Positions 23,991 through 33,116 of a stretch of 35,234 nucleotides of DNA are shown here, one piece after another. The notes beneath the pieces are model-generated. The model saw nothing but the letters and a program-made list of their open reading frames with translations, searched no databases and was not told the DNA's origin. Each line of letters begins with the position of its first letter. The stretch's first letter is position 1. The DNA is from SAR116 cluster bacterium AG-426-A06. GTDB taxonomy: Bacteria; Pseudomonadota; Alphaproteobacteria; Puniceispirillales; Marisalimonadaceae. The DNA is taken from NCBI GenBank assembly GCA_003210115.1, contig QCNM01000009.1, positions 1 to 35,234 of the forward strand, written 5' to 3'. Made by a program: the position numbers and the translations under genes.

Positions 23991-24839
23991 TTAAAATGGC
24001 TTATCGCCTTGAAAAGTAATTCTATGCATTAATCTCCTATATCCATGATAATCATTAACTGGATAATGCATTGTGCATCTATTATCCCAAATAGCCACAG
24101 AGCCCTTTTCCCATTTAAATCGACAAGTAAATTCTGACTTAATTTGATGTTTAAATAAATATTCTAAAATTGGAGTACTTTCCTCTACAGTCATTCCTGC
24201 AAAATGTGTAGTGTGTGCTTCATTAACATATAGTGATTTCCTTTTTGTTTCTGGATGCGTTCTTACAACAGGATGTGTTGCTTCTAACTCATCTCCTTTT
24301 AATCCAACTGAAGAGTGTTTCATAATATCAGACCTTGTTTTTGCAACTCTACCTTTCCCAGAAATATTGACGGCTTTTTGATCATTTAAAAAGTTTTTCA
24401 TCCCTTCAGATAAAGTGTCATAGGCAAGATATTGATTTGAAAATTCTGTGTCACCTCCAAAGTCAGGCACCTCTAGAGCGTATAACATTGTTCCTTTTGG
24501 CGGTTCATTTTGGTACGTAGTATCACTATGCCATATACCACCAAAATTATTGGTATCTGTTTCTTTTTTAAGAATTGGAGTAATTTCAGGAAAATTCTCT
24601 AATCCTTTAACAAAAGGGTATATTATTGGAGTTCCAATTTTATTTGCAAACGATTTTTGACTTTCAGGAGAAAATTTTTGATTTCTAAAAAAAATAACTT
24701 GATACTCTAAAAAAGCATCATAAATCTCATCAAAAATTTCATTTGTTAATCCTTCATTTAATTTTACATTTTCAATAATTGCACCAATAGAACCAGATAG
24801 TTTTTTAATTTTAATAAATTTAAATTCTTTTTTATTCAT
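23991..24839 (-). CDS. TauD/TfdA-family 2-oxoglutarate-dependent dioxygenase
   Basis: A 282-residue Fe(II)/2-oxoglutarate dioxygenase of nearly the same length as TauD. Iron ligands are His104 and Asp106 in GGIWHSDTTYQ and His258 in WDNRCTMHYP. Arg273 in RRLMHRITFQGDKPF should hold the 2-oxoglutarate carboxylate, and the C-terminus is strongly TauD-like. Such enzymes hydroxylate taurine, other sulfonates, phenoxyacetates or various carboxylates. No sulfonate transporter is nearby, so taurine is not specially supported; the GcdH, cupin and DsbA-like partners point instead to a carboxylate or aromatic substrate. It leads the minus-strand cluster and is divergent from the amidohydrolase with a 52-base gap. 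Confidence 0.9.
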   Translation of the reverse strand: MNKKEFKFIKIKKLSGSIGAIIENVKLNEGLTNEIFDEIYDAFLEYQVIFFRNQKFSPESQKSFANKIGTPIIYPFVKGLENFPEITPILKKETDTNNFGGIWHSDTTYQNEPPKGTMLYALEVPDFGGDTEFSNQYLAYDTLSEGMKNFLNDQKAVNISGKGRVAKTRSDIMKHSSVGLKGDELEATHPVVRTHPETKRKSLYVNEAHTTHFAGMTVEESTPILEYLFKHQIKSEFTCRFKWEKGSVAIWDNRCTMHYPVNDYHGYRRLMHRITFQGDKPF

Positions 24840-24891
24840 AAGACCCTAATTAGAAATTTTAATTTTAATTCATAAAGTATATTATTATCAA

Positions 24892-25929
24892 ATGAATAAA
24901 AAAAATCCATATTTACCTATAAATAAAGAATGGCTTAATCTTTATAAAGAAGAAGCTCTGCTTCCTGATCTGGAAATAATAGATCCACATCATCATCTAT
25001 GGAATTTAGAGTTTGGCAAATACTTAAATGACGATTTTATCGAGGATATTCAAAAATCTGGTCATAATATCAAGGCTAGTGTTTATATTATGTCATCTGC
25101 AAATACAAAAATATATAACCCTAACACAAATGAATCATCTACTCTTCCAGAGATAAAATTTGCTTACAAACAATATTTAGAATCTAAAAATTTTAAATTA
25201 AATCATTGTTCTGTTAATAATTCAATTGTAGGTGCATTAGATTTAAGATACGGAAAAAAATTAACCCCAGTTATTGAAAAGGGGCTGGAAATTAGTAGTG
25301 GAAAACTAACAGGAATAAGAATGTTATTAGCAGCTCATAACGATGAAAGAATTAGTTCGGGTGCTGTGAAAACAAAAACCAGTATTATGCTAGATCCTAA
25401 ATTTATGGAAGGTGCAAAAGTTTTAGAAAAAAATAATCTATCTTTAGATTTTTGGATTTACCATACTCAATTAAATGAATTAGAATTTATCGCAAAAACT
25501 TTACCTAATTTGTCTATAATTTTAAATCATATTGGAGGACCCATCCACATTGGACCTTACGAAGGCAAACAAGGTATAACTCATCGTGAATGGAGGCGTT
25601 CAATGATGAGACTTGCAGTTTTTCCAAATATAAAGGTTAAATTAGGAGGCCTTGGAATGAAAGTATGTGGATCAAAATTTTATTTAAATTCAAAGCCACC
25701 AACATCAGATCAATTGTCAGAACATTGGAAATCATGGTTTTTTGAAACTATTGATTTATTTGGTATCGACAGATGTATGTTTGAAAGCAACTTTCCAGTT
25801 GATAAAGGTAGCTGTAGCTACGGAGTTTTATGGAACGCTTTTAAAAAAATTAGCGCTAATTTTTCAAATGGTGAAAAGAATAAACTTTTTTACCAAAACG
25901 CAAAAGAAACATATAATATCAGAATATAA
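24892..25929 (+). CDS. Amidohydrolase-2 family metal-dependent hydrolase
   Basis: A 345-residue TIM-barrel amidohydrolase of the COG3618 type. The metal-binding HxH occurs in IIDPHHHLWNLEFG (His33, His35), a further histidine in ILNHIGGP (His213), and the catalytic aspartate as Asp304 in RCMFESNFPVDKGS. KLGGLGM precedes it. Relatives hydrolyse lactones (L-fuconolactone, 2-pyrone-4,6-dicarboxylate) or decarboxylate aromatic acids. The family context with an enolase-superfamily gene downstream is compatible with a lactonase, but the substrate is unproven. It leads an eight-gene plus-strand run and is three bases before the LLM flavin enzyme. No signal peptide; ribosome-binding signals are weak. 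Confidence 0.88.
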   Translation: MNKKNPYLPINKEWLNLYKEEALLPDLEIIDPHHHLWNLEFGKYLNDDFIEDIQKSGHNIKASVYIMSSANTKIYNPNTNESSTLPEIKFAYKQYLESKNFKLNHCSVNNSIVGALDLRYGKKLTPVIEKGLEISSGKLTGIRMLLAAHNDERISSGAVKTKTSIMLDPKFMEGAKVLEKNNLSLDFWIYHTQLNELEFIAKTLPNLSIILNHIGGPIHIGPYEGKQGITHREWRRSMMRLAVFPNIKVKLGGLGMKVCGSKFYLNSKPPTSDQLSEHWKSWFFETIDLFGIDRCMFESNFPVDKGSCSYGVLWNAFKKISANFSNGEKNKLFYQNAKETYNIRI

Positions 25930-25932
25930 TTT

Positions 25933-26931
25933 ATGAAGCTTTCTATTTTAGATCAATCTGTAGCAATAGCCGATAAGTGTCAGGACCAGGTTATAAACGA
26001 TACTTTAAATTTAAGTGCAATTGCAGAAGAGTTAGGATATTTCAGATTTTGGATATCTGAACATCACAATCATCCAACAATAATTGGTACCGCACCAGAA
26101 ATTTTAATGGCAGCGATAGCAGCAAAAACTAATAAAATCAGGATTGGTAGCGCTGGCATAATGCTTCCTCATTATTCTCCATTCAAAGTAGCCGAACAAT
26201 TCAGAGTACTTAATTCTCTAGCACCAAATAGAATAGATCTTGGACTAGGAAGAGCTCCTGGTTCTGACGGACGAACTGCTCTGGCTTTAAATTCAAATAA
26301 CAGAGAATTTTCAGAGAACTTTCCCTCACATGTGAGAGATTTAATTGCATGGGTAACAAATGGCGATTTATTAGATGGGCATCCATTTAAAAGATTAAAA
26401 GCGCAACCAATAAGTGATACCTCACCAGAAATATGGATGTTAGGAACATCAAATTATGGAGCACAATTAGCAGCTTATCTAGGGATACCCTACTGTTTTG
26501 CATATTTCATAACTGAAGGCAAAGGTATAAGTGAATCAATAAAAAATTATAAAGAAAATTTTAAACCTAGTAAGTTTTTAAACAAACCAAAAGTTAATGT
26601 ATGTTTATGGGCTTTAGCATCAGATGATGATGAAAAAGCAGAGTATTTATTTTCATCAAGAGCATACTGGAAAATAGCAAGAAATTATGGCGAACTTGAT
26701 ACTTTAAAATCGCCTAAAGATGCATTATTTAAATTAAATGAAAATAATTGGATGTCAGAATTTAAAAAAATGATAAGCAGTTCAATAGTTGGATCATACG
26801 AAACTGTTAAAACCAAAATCAATTCTATAAAAGATGATAATGATTTTGATGAATTAACTATATTAACTTGGTGTCATGACGAAAAAGAGCGAATTAATTC
26901 TTACAAAATTTTTTCAGAAATAATTAACTAA
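25933..26931 (+). CDS. LLM-class flavin-dependent oxidoreductase (luciferase-like)
   Basis: A 332-residue bacterial-luciferase-family protein. It opens MKLSILDQSVAIADKCQ, then GYFRFWISEHHNHPTIIGTAPEI, RIGSAGIMLPHYSPFKVAEQF and LGLGRAPGSD, the standard pattern of the MsnO8/YhbW subgroup. PEIWMLGTSNYGAQLAAYLG follows. Members bind FMN (or F420) and act as monooxygenases or reductases; the substrate here is unknown. The gene lies three bases after the amidohydrolase and six before the DUF3833 lipoprotein gene, so it should be expressed together with them. The product is cytoplasmic and full length. Confidence 0.9.
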   Translation: MKLSILDQSVAIADKCQDQVINDTLNLSAIAEELGYFRFWISEHHNHPTIIGTAPEILMAAIAAKTNKIRIGSAGIMLPHYSPFKVAEQFRVLNSLAPNRIDLGLGRAPGSDGRTALALNSNNREFSENFPSHVRDLIAWVTNGDLLDGHPFKRLKAQPISDTSPEIWMLGTSNYGAQLAAYLGIPYCFAYFITEGKGISESIKNYKENFKPSKFLNKPKVNVCLWALASDDDEKAEYLFSSRAYWKIARNYGELDTLKSPKDALFKLNENNWMSEFKKMISSSIVGSYETVKTKINSIKDDNDFDELTILTWCHDEKERINSYKIFSEIIN

Positions 26932-26937
26932 TTTGTA

Positions 26938-27546
26938 ATGAGTTTATGTATGTATTTTTATTTAAAAAGTTTCAGAATTTTATTAATTTCTTTAACAATT
27001 TTCTTATTGTATGGTTGCTCAAATACTAATATGAAAGATTTTGAAAACAAAACTCCTAAGCTTAATCTTTTTGAATTTTTCAAAGGTGAAACGGTGGCCT
27101 ATGGAATTTTTGAAGATAGATTTGGAAAACTTAGAAGACAGTTTCGAGTTAAAATAAGAGGAAGTGTTGATCAAAATATTCTTATACTTGATGAAAAATT
27201 TATTTATGACGATGGTGAAAAAGCAACAAGAATTTGGAAAATTAAAAAATTAAATGAAAACAAAAACTTAATAAAATATGAGGGCAGTGCTGATGATGTT
27301 GAAGGGTTAGCAACTGGTACTTCAGTTGGAAATGCACTTAATTGGACTTATGATATTTATTTAAATATAAAAGGATCGAACCTAAAAGTTAAATTTAATG
27401 ATTGGATTTACAGGCAAGATAGCAATGTTGCTATTAATAGAGCTTATGTAAGCAAATTTGGAATAGATATTGGCTCTGTCACATTGGTTTTTTTAAGAGG
27501 TCAAACAGCCAAAACAGTTAGTCCATTAAATATGAATTCTTGGTAG
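26938..27546 (+). CDS. DUF3833 lipoprotein
   Basis: A 202-residue protein with a lipoprotein signal: a hydrophobic stretch after basic residues and a lipobox LLYGC with Cys27 as the lipidation site. The mature part has FEFFKGETVAYGIFEDRFG and ILDEKFIYDDGEKATRIWKI, then SVGNALNWTYDIYL, which agree with DUF3833, a family of small periplasmic proteins with a predicted beta-barrel (lipocalin-like) body. It should be anchored to a membrane facing the periplasm. ATG 26938 gives a rather long N-region; the ATG four codons on (26950) is an alternative. It lies upstream of the chalcone-isomerase-like and yciB genes, a grouping that suggests envelope lipid or small hydrophobic ligand handling, though this is inference. 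Confidence 0.85.
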   Translation: MSLCMYFYLKSFRILLISLTIFLLYGCSNTNMKDFENKTPKLNLFEFFKGETVAYGIFEDRFGKLRRQFRVKIRGSVDQNILILDEKFIYDDGEKATRIWKIKKLNENKNLIKYEGSADDVEGLATGTSVGNALNWTYDIYLNIKGSNLKVKFNDWIYRQDSNVAINRAYVSKFGIDIGSVTLVFLRGQTAKTVSPLNMNSW

Positions 27547-27551
27547 TATAA

Positions 27552-28085
27552 TTGTTAAGAATTTTTCTTATTAGTGTATTTTTAATTTTTTCAAACTTAG
27601 CTTTTGGAAAATATATTTCTTTTTTAGACCCTAAAAGTGAATTAATTATTTCAAAATATCTTGGTAAAAAATTTTTAATAGGAAGTGCAAATTATTCATT
27701 TTTATTTTGGAATATCTATGATGCTGAATTGTACTCTACCTCAAATAAATTTAATTCCAATGAATTAGCAATTATACTTAAATATAACCGATCAATTGAA
27801 AAAGAAACATTAGTTAAAGAAACAATTAATGATATTAAAGAACAAAAATATATTTCAAAAGAACAAGAAGAAAAATGGAAAAGTCTACTTGAATCAATTT
27901 ATATTGATACAAAAACAAATAAAAAATTTATAGCTATTAAAATTAATAATAAATCTATTTTTTACTATAATAATAAAAAATTGCATGAAAGTTTTGATGA
28001 AGAATTCAATCAACTTTTTTTCGATATTTGGCTTAGAAGTAATAGTAAAAACCCAAATTTTACAAGAACTCTTTTAGGACAATAA
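27552..28085 (+). CDS. Chalcone isomerase-like periplasmic protein
   Basis: A 177-residue protein with a probable signal peptide (LRIFLISVFLIFSNLAFGK, cleavage likely after AFG). The mature part includes IGSANYSFLFWNIYDAELYS, ILKYNRSIEKETLVKETI and QEEKWKSLLESIY, which fit the bacterial chalcone-isomerase-like (CHI fold) family; bacterial members bind fatty-acid-like ligands or are of unknown function, and true flavonoid isomerisation is not expected. The open frame starts at TTG 27552, five bases after the lipoprotein stop, so translational coupling is likely. It ends three bases before yciB. Charged Lys-rich C-terminal half. Confidence 0.75.
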   Translation: MLRIFLISVFLIFSNLAFGKYISFLDPKSELIISKYLGKKFLIGSANYSFLFWNIYDAELYSTSNKFNSNELAIILKYNRSIEKETLVKETINDIKEQKYISKEQEEKWKSLLESIYIDTKTNKKFIAIKINNKSIFYYNNKKLHESFDEEFNQLFFDIWLRSNSKNPNFTRTLLGQ

Positions 28086-28088
28086 ACC

Positions 28089-28628
28089 ATGAAATTAAAG
28101 GCCTTCTTTTTTGAGATTTTACCTATAACAACTTTTTTCATTATAGCACAATATCAGTCAATTATAATAGCTGCGTTGATTTCATCTTTATTTAGTTTGA
28201 TGGTTTTAATAACTTTTTATTTTGTAGAAAAAAGAATTGCTAAGTTTCAAATTTTTTCAATTACCTTATCTGGATTACTTTCAGTTTTAGCATTTATATA
28301 TAATGAAGAAATTTTTGTTAAGATTAAACCGTCCATATATAACGGCCTATTTTCTGCAGTTTTATTAGGTGGTTTACTCTACAAAAAACCAATGATGAAA
28401 CAATTTTTTGGATCGCAATTTTTTTTGAATGAACAAACCTGGTTTTTACTAAGCTTGAGATGGGGATTGTTTTTTGGATTTTTAACAATAGCAAATGAAA
28501 TTATTTGGAGAAATTATTCAACTGAAGAATGGGTTTTTATAAAAGTTTTTATTTTATTTCCACTTGTAGGCATTTTTATGCTAGCTCAACTTCCTTTAAC
28601 GCTTAGAGGAAGAATTAAAAGCGATTAA
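28089..28628 (+). CDS. yciB: YciB/IspZ (septation protein A) family inner-membrane protein
   Basis: A 179-residue polytopic membrane protein with about five hydrophobic segments. The family signatures are FFEILPITTFFI at the start, KIKPSIYNGLFSAVLLGGLLYKKP in the middle (the K-P.....F....LLGG...K..... pattern), QTWFLLSLRWGLFFGFLTIANEIIWR with the conserved W..L..RW...F...A..NE..WR, and a final basic tail. YciB homologues help envelope integrity and septum placement in enteric bacteria. It is a core-type gene sitting in an otherwise catabolic run, three bases after the chalcone-isomerase-like gene. Confidence 0.9.
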   Translation: MKLKAFFFEILPITTFFIIAQYQSIIIAALISSLFSLMVLITFYFVEKRIAKFQIFSITLSGLLSVLAFIYNEEIFVKIKPSIYNGLFSAVLLGGLLYKKPMMKQFFGSQFFLNEQTWFLLSLRWGLFFGFLTIANEIIWRNYSTEEWVFIKVFILFPLVGIFMLAQLPLTLRGRIKSD

Positions 28629-28675
28629 TCTCCAATTAAGTTGTTGTAAATAAAAAATTATAATACTTTATAATA

Positions 28676-29830
28676 ATGAGCATTAAAATCACATCCTTAA
28701 AAGTTCATGTAATTCAGTCTGATTTAGAAACGCCTTTTTCTTTTTCTCAAGGTTGGGTAAACAAAAGATCTGCAACACTAGTTGAAATAAATACAAACGA
28801 TGGAATTACAGGTTGGGGAGAAGCATTTTGTCAAGGATTAGAATCACCAGAAATTTCTGCTGCAGTTATAGAAAATTCTTTAAAAGAATTGATAATTAAT
28901 GAAAACCCTCTCGATATAGAGAAAATTTGGTTCAAAATGTATAATCAAACAAGAGATTTTGGACGAAAAGGTTCAGTAATTTCAGGAATTAGTGCAATTG
29001 ATATAGCCTTATGGGATATTTCAGGAAAGTATTATAAAAAACCTATTTACCAATTACTTGGAGGTGCATTTAGAAAAAAAATAAAACCTTATGCAACAGG
29101 TTTTTATAGAATAAATGGTAAAGATGAAGCTTCAAGATTATCAGATGAAGCATTAATGCATTTTGAAAATGGCTTTGACCATATGAAAATTAAATTAGGT
29201 TTTGGAATAAAGGATGACATTAAAGTAATGGAGTCAATCCAAAAAGCTTTAAGTAAAAAAAATTATACCTTTATGATTGATACAAATCATGCTTATGGAG
29301 TTACAGAAGCTTTAGAACTTGGGTATGCTTTAGAAGGGTTTAATTTAAGATGGTACGAAGAGCCAGTTGTTCCTGAAGATCTAGAGGGATATGCTAATCT
29401 AAGAAGTAAGTTAAAAATACCAATTGCAGGTGGAGAAAATGAACATACTCTTTATGGCTTCAAAGATCTTTTTAAATTGGGATGTGTTGATATAGCTCAA
29501 CCTGACATTGGATCATGTGGAGGCATTACTGCAGCAAAACATATATCAATTTTAGCTCAAAGTTTTGGAATTGAAGTTAACCCACATGTTTGGGGATCTG
29601 CGGTTGCTCAATCAGCATCAATTCATTTCATAGCCTCGCTCCCTGAAACAAACCATTCTCTTTTCGCACGACAGCCAATTTTAGAATATGATCAATCTGA
29701 CCACCCTTTTAGAAAAGAACTTTTAAAAAACCCTATTAAAATTACAAATGGATACGTTAATGTTCAAACTAGTCCTGGATTAGGTATTGAAGTGAATAAT
29801 GAAATTGTAAATAAATTTAAAATCAATTAA
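28676..29830 (+). CDS. Enolase-superfamily (mandelate racemase/muconate lactonizing) enzyme
   Basis: A 384-residue enolase-superfamily member of the mandelate-racemase subgroup. The first base pair is Lys171 and Lys173 (MKIKLG); metal ligands are Asp202 (IDTNHAYG), Glu228 (YEEPV) and Glu254 (GGENEH); and the Asp277 (AQPDIGSCGG)/His304 (NPHVWGS) dyad is intact. That arrangement predicts an active acid-sugar dehydratase or racemase. It lies in a run with an amidohydrolase of lactonase type and, across the window, FAH, SDR and aldolase enzymes, which resembles non-phosphorylative sugar-acid pathways. Substrate not assignable. 47 bases separate it from yciB, and the hydrolase follows after three. 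Confidence 0.9.
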   Translation: MSIKITSLKVHVIQSDLETPFSFSQGWVNKRSATLVEINTNDGITGWGEAFCQGLESPEISAAVIENSLKELIINENPLDIEKIWFKMYNQTRDFGRKGSVISGISAIDIALWDISGKYYKKPIYQLLGGAFRKKIKPYATGFYRINGKDEASRLSDEALMHFENGFDHMKIKLGFGIKDDIKVMESIQKALSKKNYTFMIDTNHAYGVTEALELGYALEGFNLRWYEEPVVPEDLEGYANLRSKLKIPIAGGENEHTLYGFKDLFKLGCVDIAQPDIGSCGGITAAKHISILAQSFGIEVNPHVWGSAVAQSASIHFIASLPETNHSLFARQPILEYDQSDHPFRKELLKNPIKITNGYVNVQTSPGLGIEVNNEIVNKFKIN

Positions 29831-29833
29831 TGC

Positions 29834-30937
29834 ATGATACACTTACTTGATAAAAACATTAAGTCAAATTTCATTAGTATTGAAACAGGATTAAAAGTTC
29901 ACTATCTCGAGTGTAATCATAAAATTAAAAAACATGCCCCTATAGCATTATTATTACATGGATTTCCTGAAATAAGTTTTAGTTGGAGAAAAATTTTACC
30001 ACTACTTTCTAAAGAAGGTTTCAGAGTGATTGCAATTGATCAAAGAGGCTATGGAAAAACATTAGGTGGGTCAAAAAAATATGAAGATGACATAAGAGAA
30101 TATAATTTAATTAATTTAGTTTCTGACTTAGTGTCTTTCTTAAAAGAGATGAATATTAATAACATAGACCTTTTAGTTGGACATGACGCTGGATCTATAG
30201 TAGCAGGGGCAGCAACATTATTGAGACCAGATCTCTTTAAATCATTAGTAATGATGAGTGCCCCATTCACAGGTCCTTTAAAATCTGAATTAAGTAAGAA
30301 TAATATTGATATACATAGTCAGTTAAAAGAACTAAATCCTCCAAGAAAACATTATCAATGGTATTACTCAACAAAAAAAGCTAATGATGATATGCACTTG
30401 TCGACCAAAGAAAAATTAGCCTATTTTTTAAGATCTTATTTTCATGTAAAAAGTGCAGACTGGGAATATAATAACCCATTTGAACTAACTTCTTGGACTG
30501 GAAATGAATTAGAAAAACTTCCAGAATATTATATAATGAAACTAGAAGACACAATGGTTGACAGCGTAACCAAATTTTTTCCAAAAAACTCAAATTGTGA
30601 TTGGCTCAATGATGATGAGTTGAATGTATATACAAATACATTTTTTGAAAATGGTTTTCAGTCTGCCTTAAATTGGTATAGATGCATGACATCTGAAAAT
30701 CAAAATAAAGAATTAAATGTTTTTCAAGGTAAGTTAATTAATAATTTCACATTATACATCAGCGGAGAGAAAGACTGGGGTATGTACCAAAAACCTGGTG
30801 CATTAAATGAGATGAAAAATTTATGCAAATACTTCAAAGGTATTAAAATAATTAAAAATGCTGGTCATTGGGTTCAACAAGAAAAACCAGAAGATGTAGC
30901 TAAAACAATATTAAATTTTTATTCTTCATTTGCTTAA
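29834..30937 (+). CDS. Alpha/beta hydrolase, epoxide-hydrolase/haloalkane-dehalogenase-like
   Basis: A 367-residue alpha/beta hydrolase. The oxyanion motif HGFPE is at residues 42-46. The nucleophile elbow is GHDAGS with Asp118, an aspartate as in epoxide hydrolases and dehalogenases rather than the serine of esterases. The catalytic histidine is His345 in NAGHWVQQE. VIAIDQRGYGKT is also typical of epoxide hydrolases. The lid region (about 150-260) is rich in aromatic residues. It starts three bases after the enolase-superfamily gene and abuts the EamA gene. Hydrolysis of an epoxide or lactone-like intermediate is likely; the substrate is unknown. Confidence 0.87.
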   Translation: MIHLLDKNIKSNFISIETGLKVHYLECNHKIKKHAPIALLLHGFPEISFSWRKILPLLSKEGFRVIAIDQRGYGKTLGGSKKYEDDIREYNLINLVSDLVSFLKEMNINNIDLLVGHDAGSIVAGAATLLRPDLFKSLVMMSAPFTGPLKSELSKNNIDIHSQLKELNPPRKHYQWYYSTKKANDDMHLSTKEKLAYFLRSYFHVKSADWEYNNPFELTSWTGNELEKLPEYYIMKLEDTMVDSVTKFFPKNSNCDWLNDDELNVYTNTFFENGFQSALNWYRCMTSENQNKELNVFQGKLINNFTLYISGEKDWGMYQKPGALNEMKNLCKYFKGIKIIKNAGHWVQQEKPEDVAKTILNFYSSFA

Positions 30938-31810
30938 ATGAAATTTAAATCTGAGAATGCAAAAGGTATTTTAATCGCTTTTTTAGGAGCATTACTTTTA
31001 ACACCTGATACATTATTCATGAGACTCTCTGAAATGGATATCTGGACAATGCTATTTTGGAGAGGTTTTCAAATGGGTATAATTCTTATATTGATAACTG
31101 TCTGTATAGATGAGTATAGAAAAAACTTTGGTTTAATTTTTTCTAAAATTGGCATTTATATTATTTTTGTTCAAGCAACAGGCTCATTTTTTTTTACAGT
31201 TGGAATTGCAAATTCTTCAGTTGCACTTATATTATTCTGCATTGCAACTGGGCCATTATTTGCATCTTTTTTTTCATTTTTAATTTTAAAGGAAAATATT
31301 AGTAAACCAACTATAATTACTTCTTTATTTGCAATAATTGGTATTATTTTAGCAGTCTCTGATTCAAATAAAGTTATAAATTCTCCTCAAAACGATATTT
31401 TTATAGGTACTATTTCTGGCCTTCTAGCTGCAGCTACATTAGGATTATATTTTGTTTTACTAAGATCTAAACCCAAAATACCTGTATTTGGGACAACAGG
31501 ATTTGGAGCATTATTAACTGGAATTTTTGGGTTATTTTTTATTGATTTAAATAATATTTTTATTGGAAATTTAGTAGCTATTTCTGTATCAGGATTAATA
31601 ATACTACCATTTTCATTTGCTGCACTTACTTACGCAACTAGATATACAATCGCAGCAAACATAAGCCTCCTAATGTTATTAGAAACTATTTTAGGTCCAG
31701 TTTGGGTATGGTTCTTTTTAAAGGAAACACCTGGAATACAAATGGTAATGGGTGGAATAATTGTAATTTTTTCACTAGGAATATATTTCTTAAAATTACA
31801 AAAAGATTAA
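30938..31810 (+). CDS. EamA/DMT-family transporter
   Basis: A 290-residue inner-membrane protein with ten predicted hydrophobic segments in two homologous EamA halves. Typical features are TPDTLFMRLSEMDIWTMLFWRG after the first segment, NSSVALILFCIATGPLFASFFSFLILKENIS at the end of the first half, and LLMLLETILGPVWVWFFLKETPG in the second (the 'le...gpvwa..fl.E.p' signature). The family exports metabolites and amino acids or takes up small solutes. The ATG directly follows the hydrolase stop (30937/30938). It ends the eight-gene plus-strand run; 22 bases separate it from the convergent unknown gene. Confidence 0.9.
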   Translation: MKFKSENAKGILIAFLGALLLTPDTLFMRLSEMDIWTMLFWRGFQMGIILILITVCIDEYRKNFGLIFSKIGIYIIFVQATGSFFFTVGIANSSVALILFCIATGPLFASFFSFLILKENISKPTIITSLFAIIGIILAVSDSNKVINSPQNDIFIGTISGLLAAATLGLYFVLLRSKPKIPVFGTTGFGALLTGIFGLFFIDLNNIFIGNLVAISVSGLIILPFSFAALTYATRYTIAANISLLMLLETILGPVWVWFFLKETPGIQMVMGGIIVIFSLGIYFLKLQKD

Positions 31811-31832
31811 AATTACATCAAATAATTTAAAT

Positions 31833-33116
31833 CTACTTAAGTTCCGTAATATGTATATTTTTAGAAAAATCATAAACTTTAAAACCAAAACCTAAATTTG
31901 AAAATCTCTCAAATTGGTTCTCTATTTTCACATTTTTTTCATATAATCTAATGTTGTTTAATTTGCCTTCAATTTTATTGTTAGATTTATCACTAAAAAC
32001 TAATATTAATCTATTAATCTTTTCATTTTCATTTTCTAAAATTAATTTTTCTCCAGGAGCTAAAATACTTTTTTCTAAGGGTAAGTCGCCTAAAACGGAT
32101 TTATTTTTTTTGTAAATCCATAAATATAATTTTCTACCACTTACGTTTGTCATTTCTATGAAATAGTTACAATGCGATTGAAGAGAGAATTTATTATCTT
32201 TTTTTAAAAAATTACATTTACTCTTTCTATCTTCATTAAATGAAAAATTTGAAATAAAATTTACCTTTAAAAAATCACTTTTACTTAATCTTTCAAAATT
32301 CTGAATATAACTAAATAAAAAAGCAGCAAAACTTTTAAAAAAATTAGTTGAGTTTCTATCTTTATTTATTTCTATTAAAAAGTTATCTTTTCCTATCATC
32401 TCATTATAGTTTTTGATATGACTAATAATTTGAAAGCCACTAAAAATAAAACAAACTGAAATCAGGGAAATAAAAAAAATTTTTAATATTTTAGTTAAAT
32501 TATGTTTTTTATAATTATTAATTTTTGGAATTAAATCTATATTAATAAATTTTGATAAATTATTTAAATTATCTAATTTGATAAATTTTACATATTTTAA
32601 TAATCCATGCTTTCTTAAAAAGAGAAATGCTTCATTATAATTATTTGGACTAACACAAATGTTAATATTAACTTTATTTTGAATTGCCTCTCTTAAATAT
32701 GGTAAAGAAATTTCTAATTTTGATGTGATATGATTTACATCAATTATATCTAAATTTTTATTTAATCTTCCAGTTGACCATATAATATTTTTAGCATCAC
32801 CTAAATTTTTTTTTGATTTTGAAAATATAAGTGAATTTTTATGATGCAACAAATGAGCAATAGCAAAGCTTAACTGCCAACTATTTCCAGTATTTATCTC
32901 ATCAGTTACATCAATTCTGTAAGAAGAAATGTTAGTAAAATTTTCTACAATACCTGTAGGATTTTGAACAAAATTTTTATATTCATTTGAGATTGGAAGA
33001 GATTTAAGCTCATTAGTTACGCAGACAACTGGAAGAACGCCTTTATTTTCTTCAATTATATCAGTTATACCTACTAATTTTTGTGTGGTTGGAACTAATA
33101 CTAAAAATTCATTCAC
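31833..33116 (-). CDS. Uncharacterised single-pass membrane protein with faint Lon (S16)-like N-terminal domain
   Basis: A 427-residue protein I do not recognise. Residues 1-200 are soluble and, order by order, recall an S16 protease domain: GVLPVVCVTN; TGNSWQLSFAIAHLL (Ser79), where Lon has GPSAG and its helix; IIWSTGRL; HITSKLEISLPYLREA (Lys133); and VSPNNYNEA, where Lon has its last 'P..N' strand. The resemblance is weak and the lysine is offset from the Lon dyad position, so catalysis is doubtful. One membrane segment lies at about 213-231. The ~195 residues after it (presumably periplasmic) have a beta-rich region with RKLYLWIYKK and SILAPGEKLIL. Its start overlaps the upstream 170-residue gene by four bases, so the two are translationally coupled. 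Confidence 0.7.
   Translation of the reverse strand: MNEFLVLVPTTQKLVGITDIIEENKGVLPVVCVTNELKSLPISNEYKNFVQNPTGIVENFTNISSYRIDVTDEINTGNSWQLSFAIAHLLHHKNSLIFSKSKKNLGDAKNIIWSTGRLNKNLDIIDVNHITSKLEISLPYLREAIQNKVNINICVSPNNYNEAFLFLRKHGLLKYVKFIKLDNLNNLSKFINIDLIPKINNYKKHNLTKILKIFFISLISVCFIFSGFQIISHIKNYNEMIGKDNFLIEINKDRNSTNFFKSFAAFLFSYIQNFERLSKSDFLKVNFISNFSFNEDRKSKCNFLKKDNKFSLQSHCNYFIEMTNVSGRKLYLWIYKKNKSVLGDLPLEKSILAPGEKLILENENEKINRLILVFSDKSNNKIEGKLNNIRLYEKNVKIENQFERFSNLGFGFKVYDFSKNIHITELK

Noticed and set aside
16337-29830. A complete L-fucose or L-rhamnose pathway
   Set aside because: Enzyme classes (lactonase-type amidohydrolase, enolase-superfamily, SDR, FAH) are present but scattered over several units, and none can be given that substrate from motifs alone.
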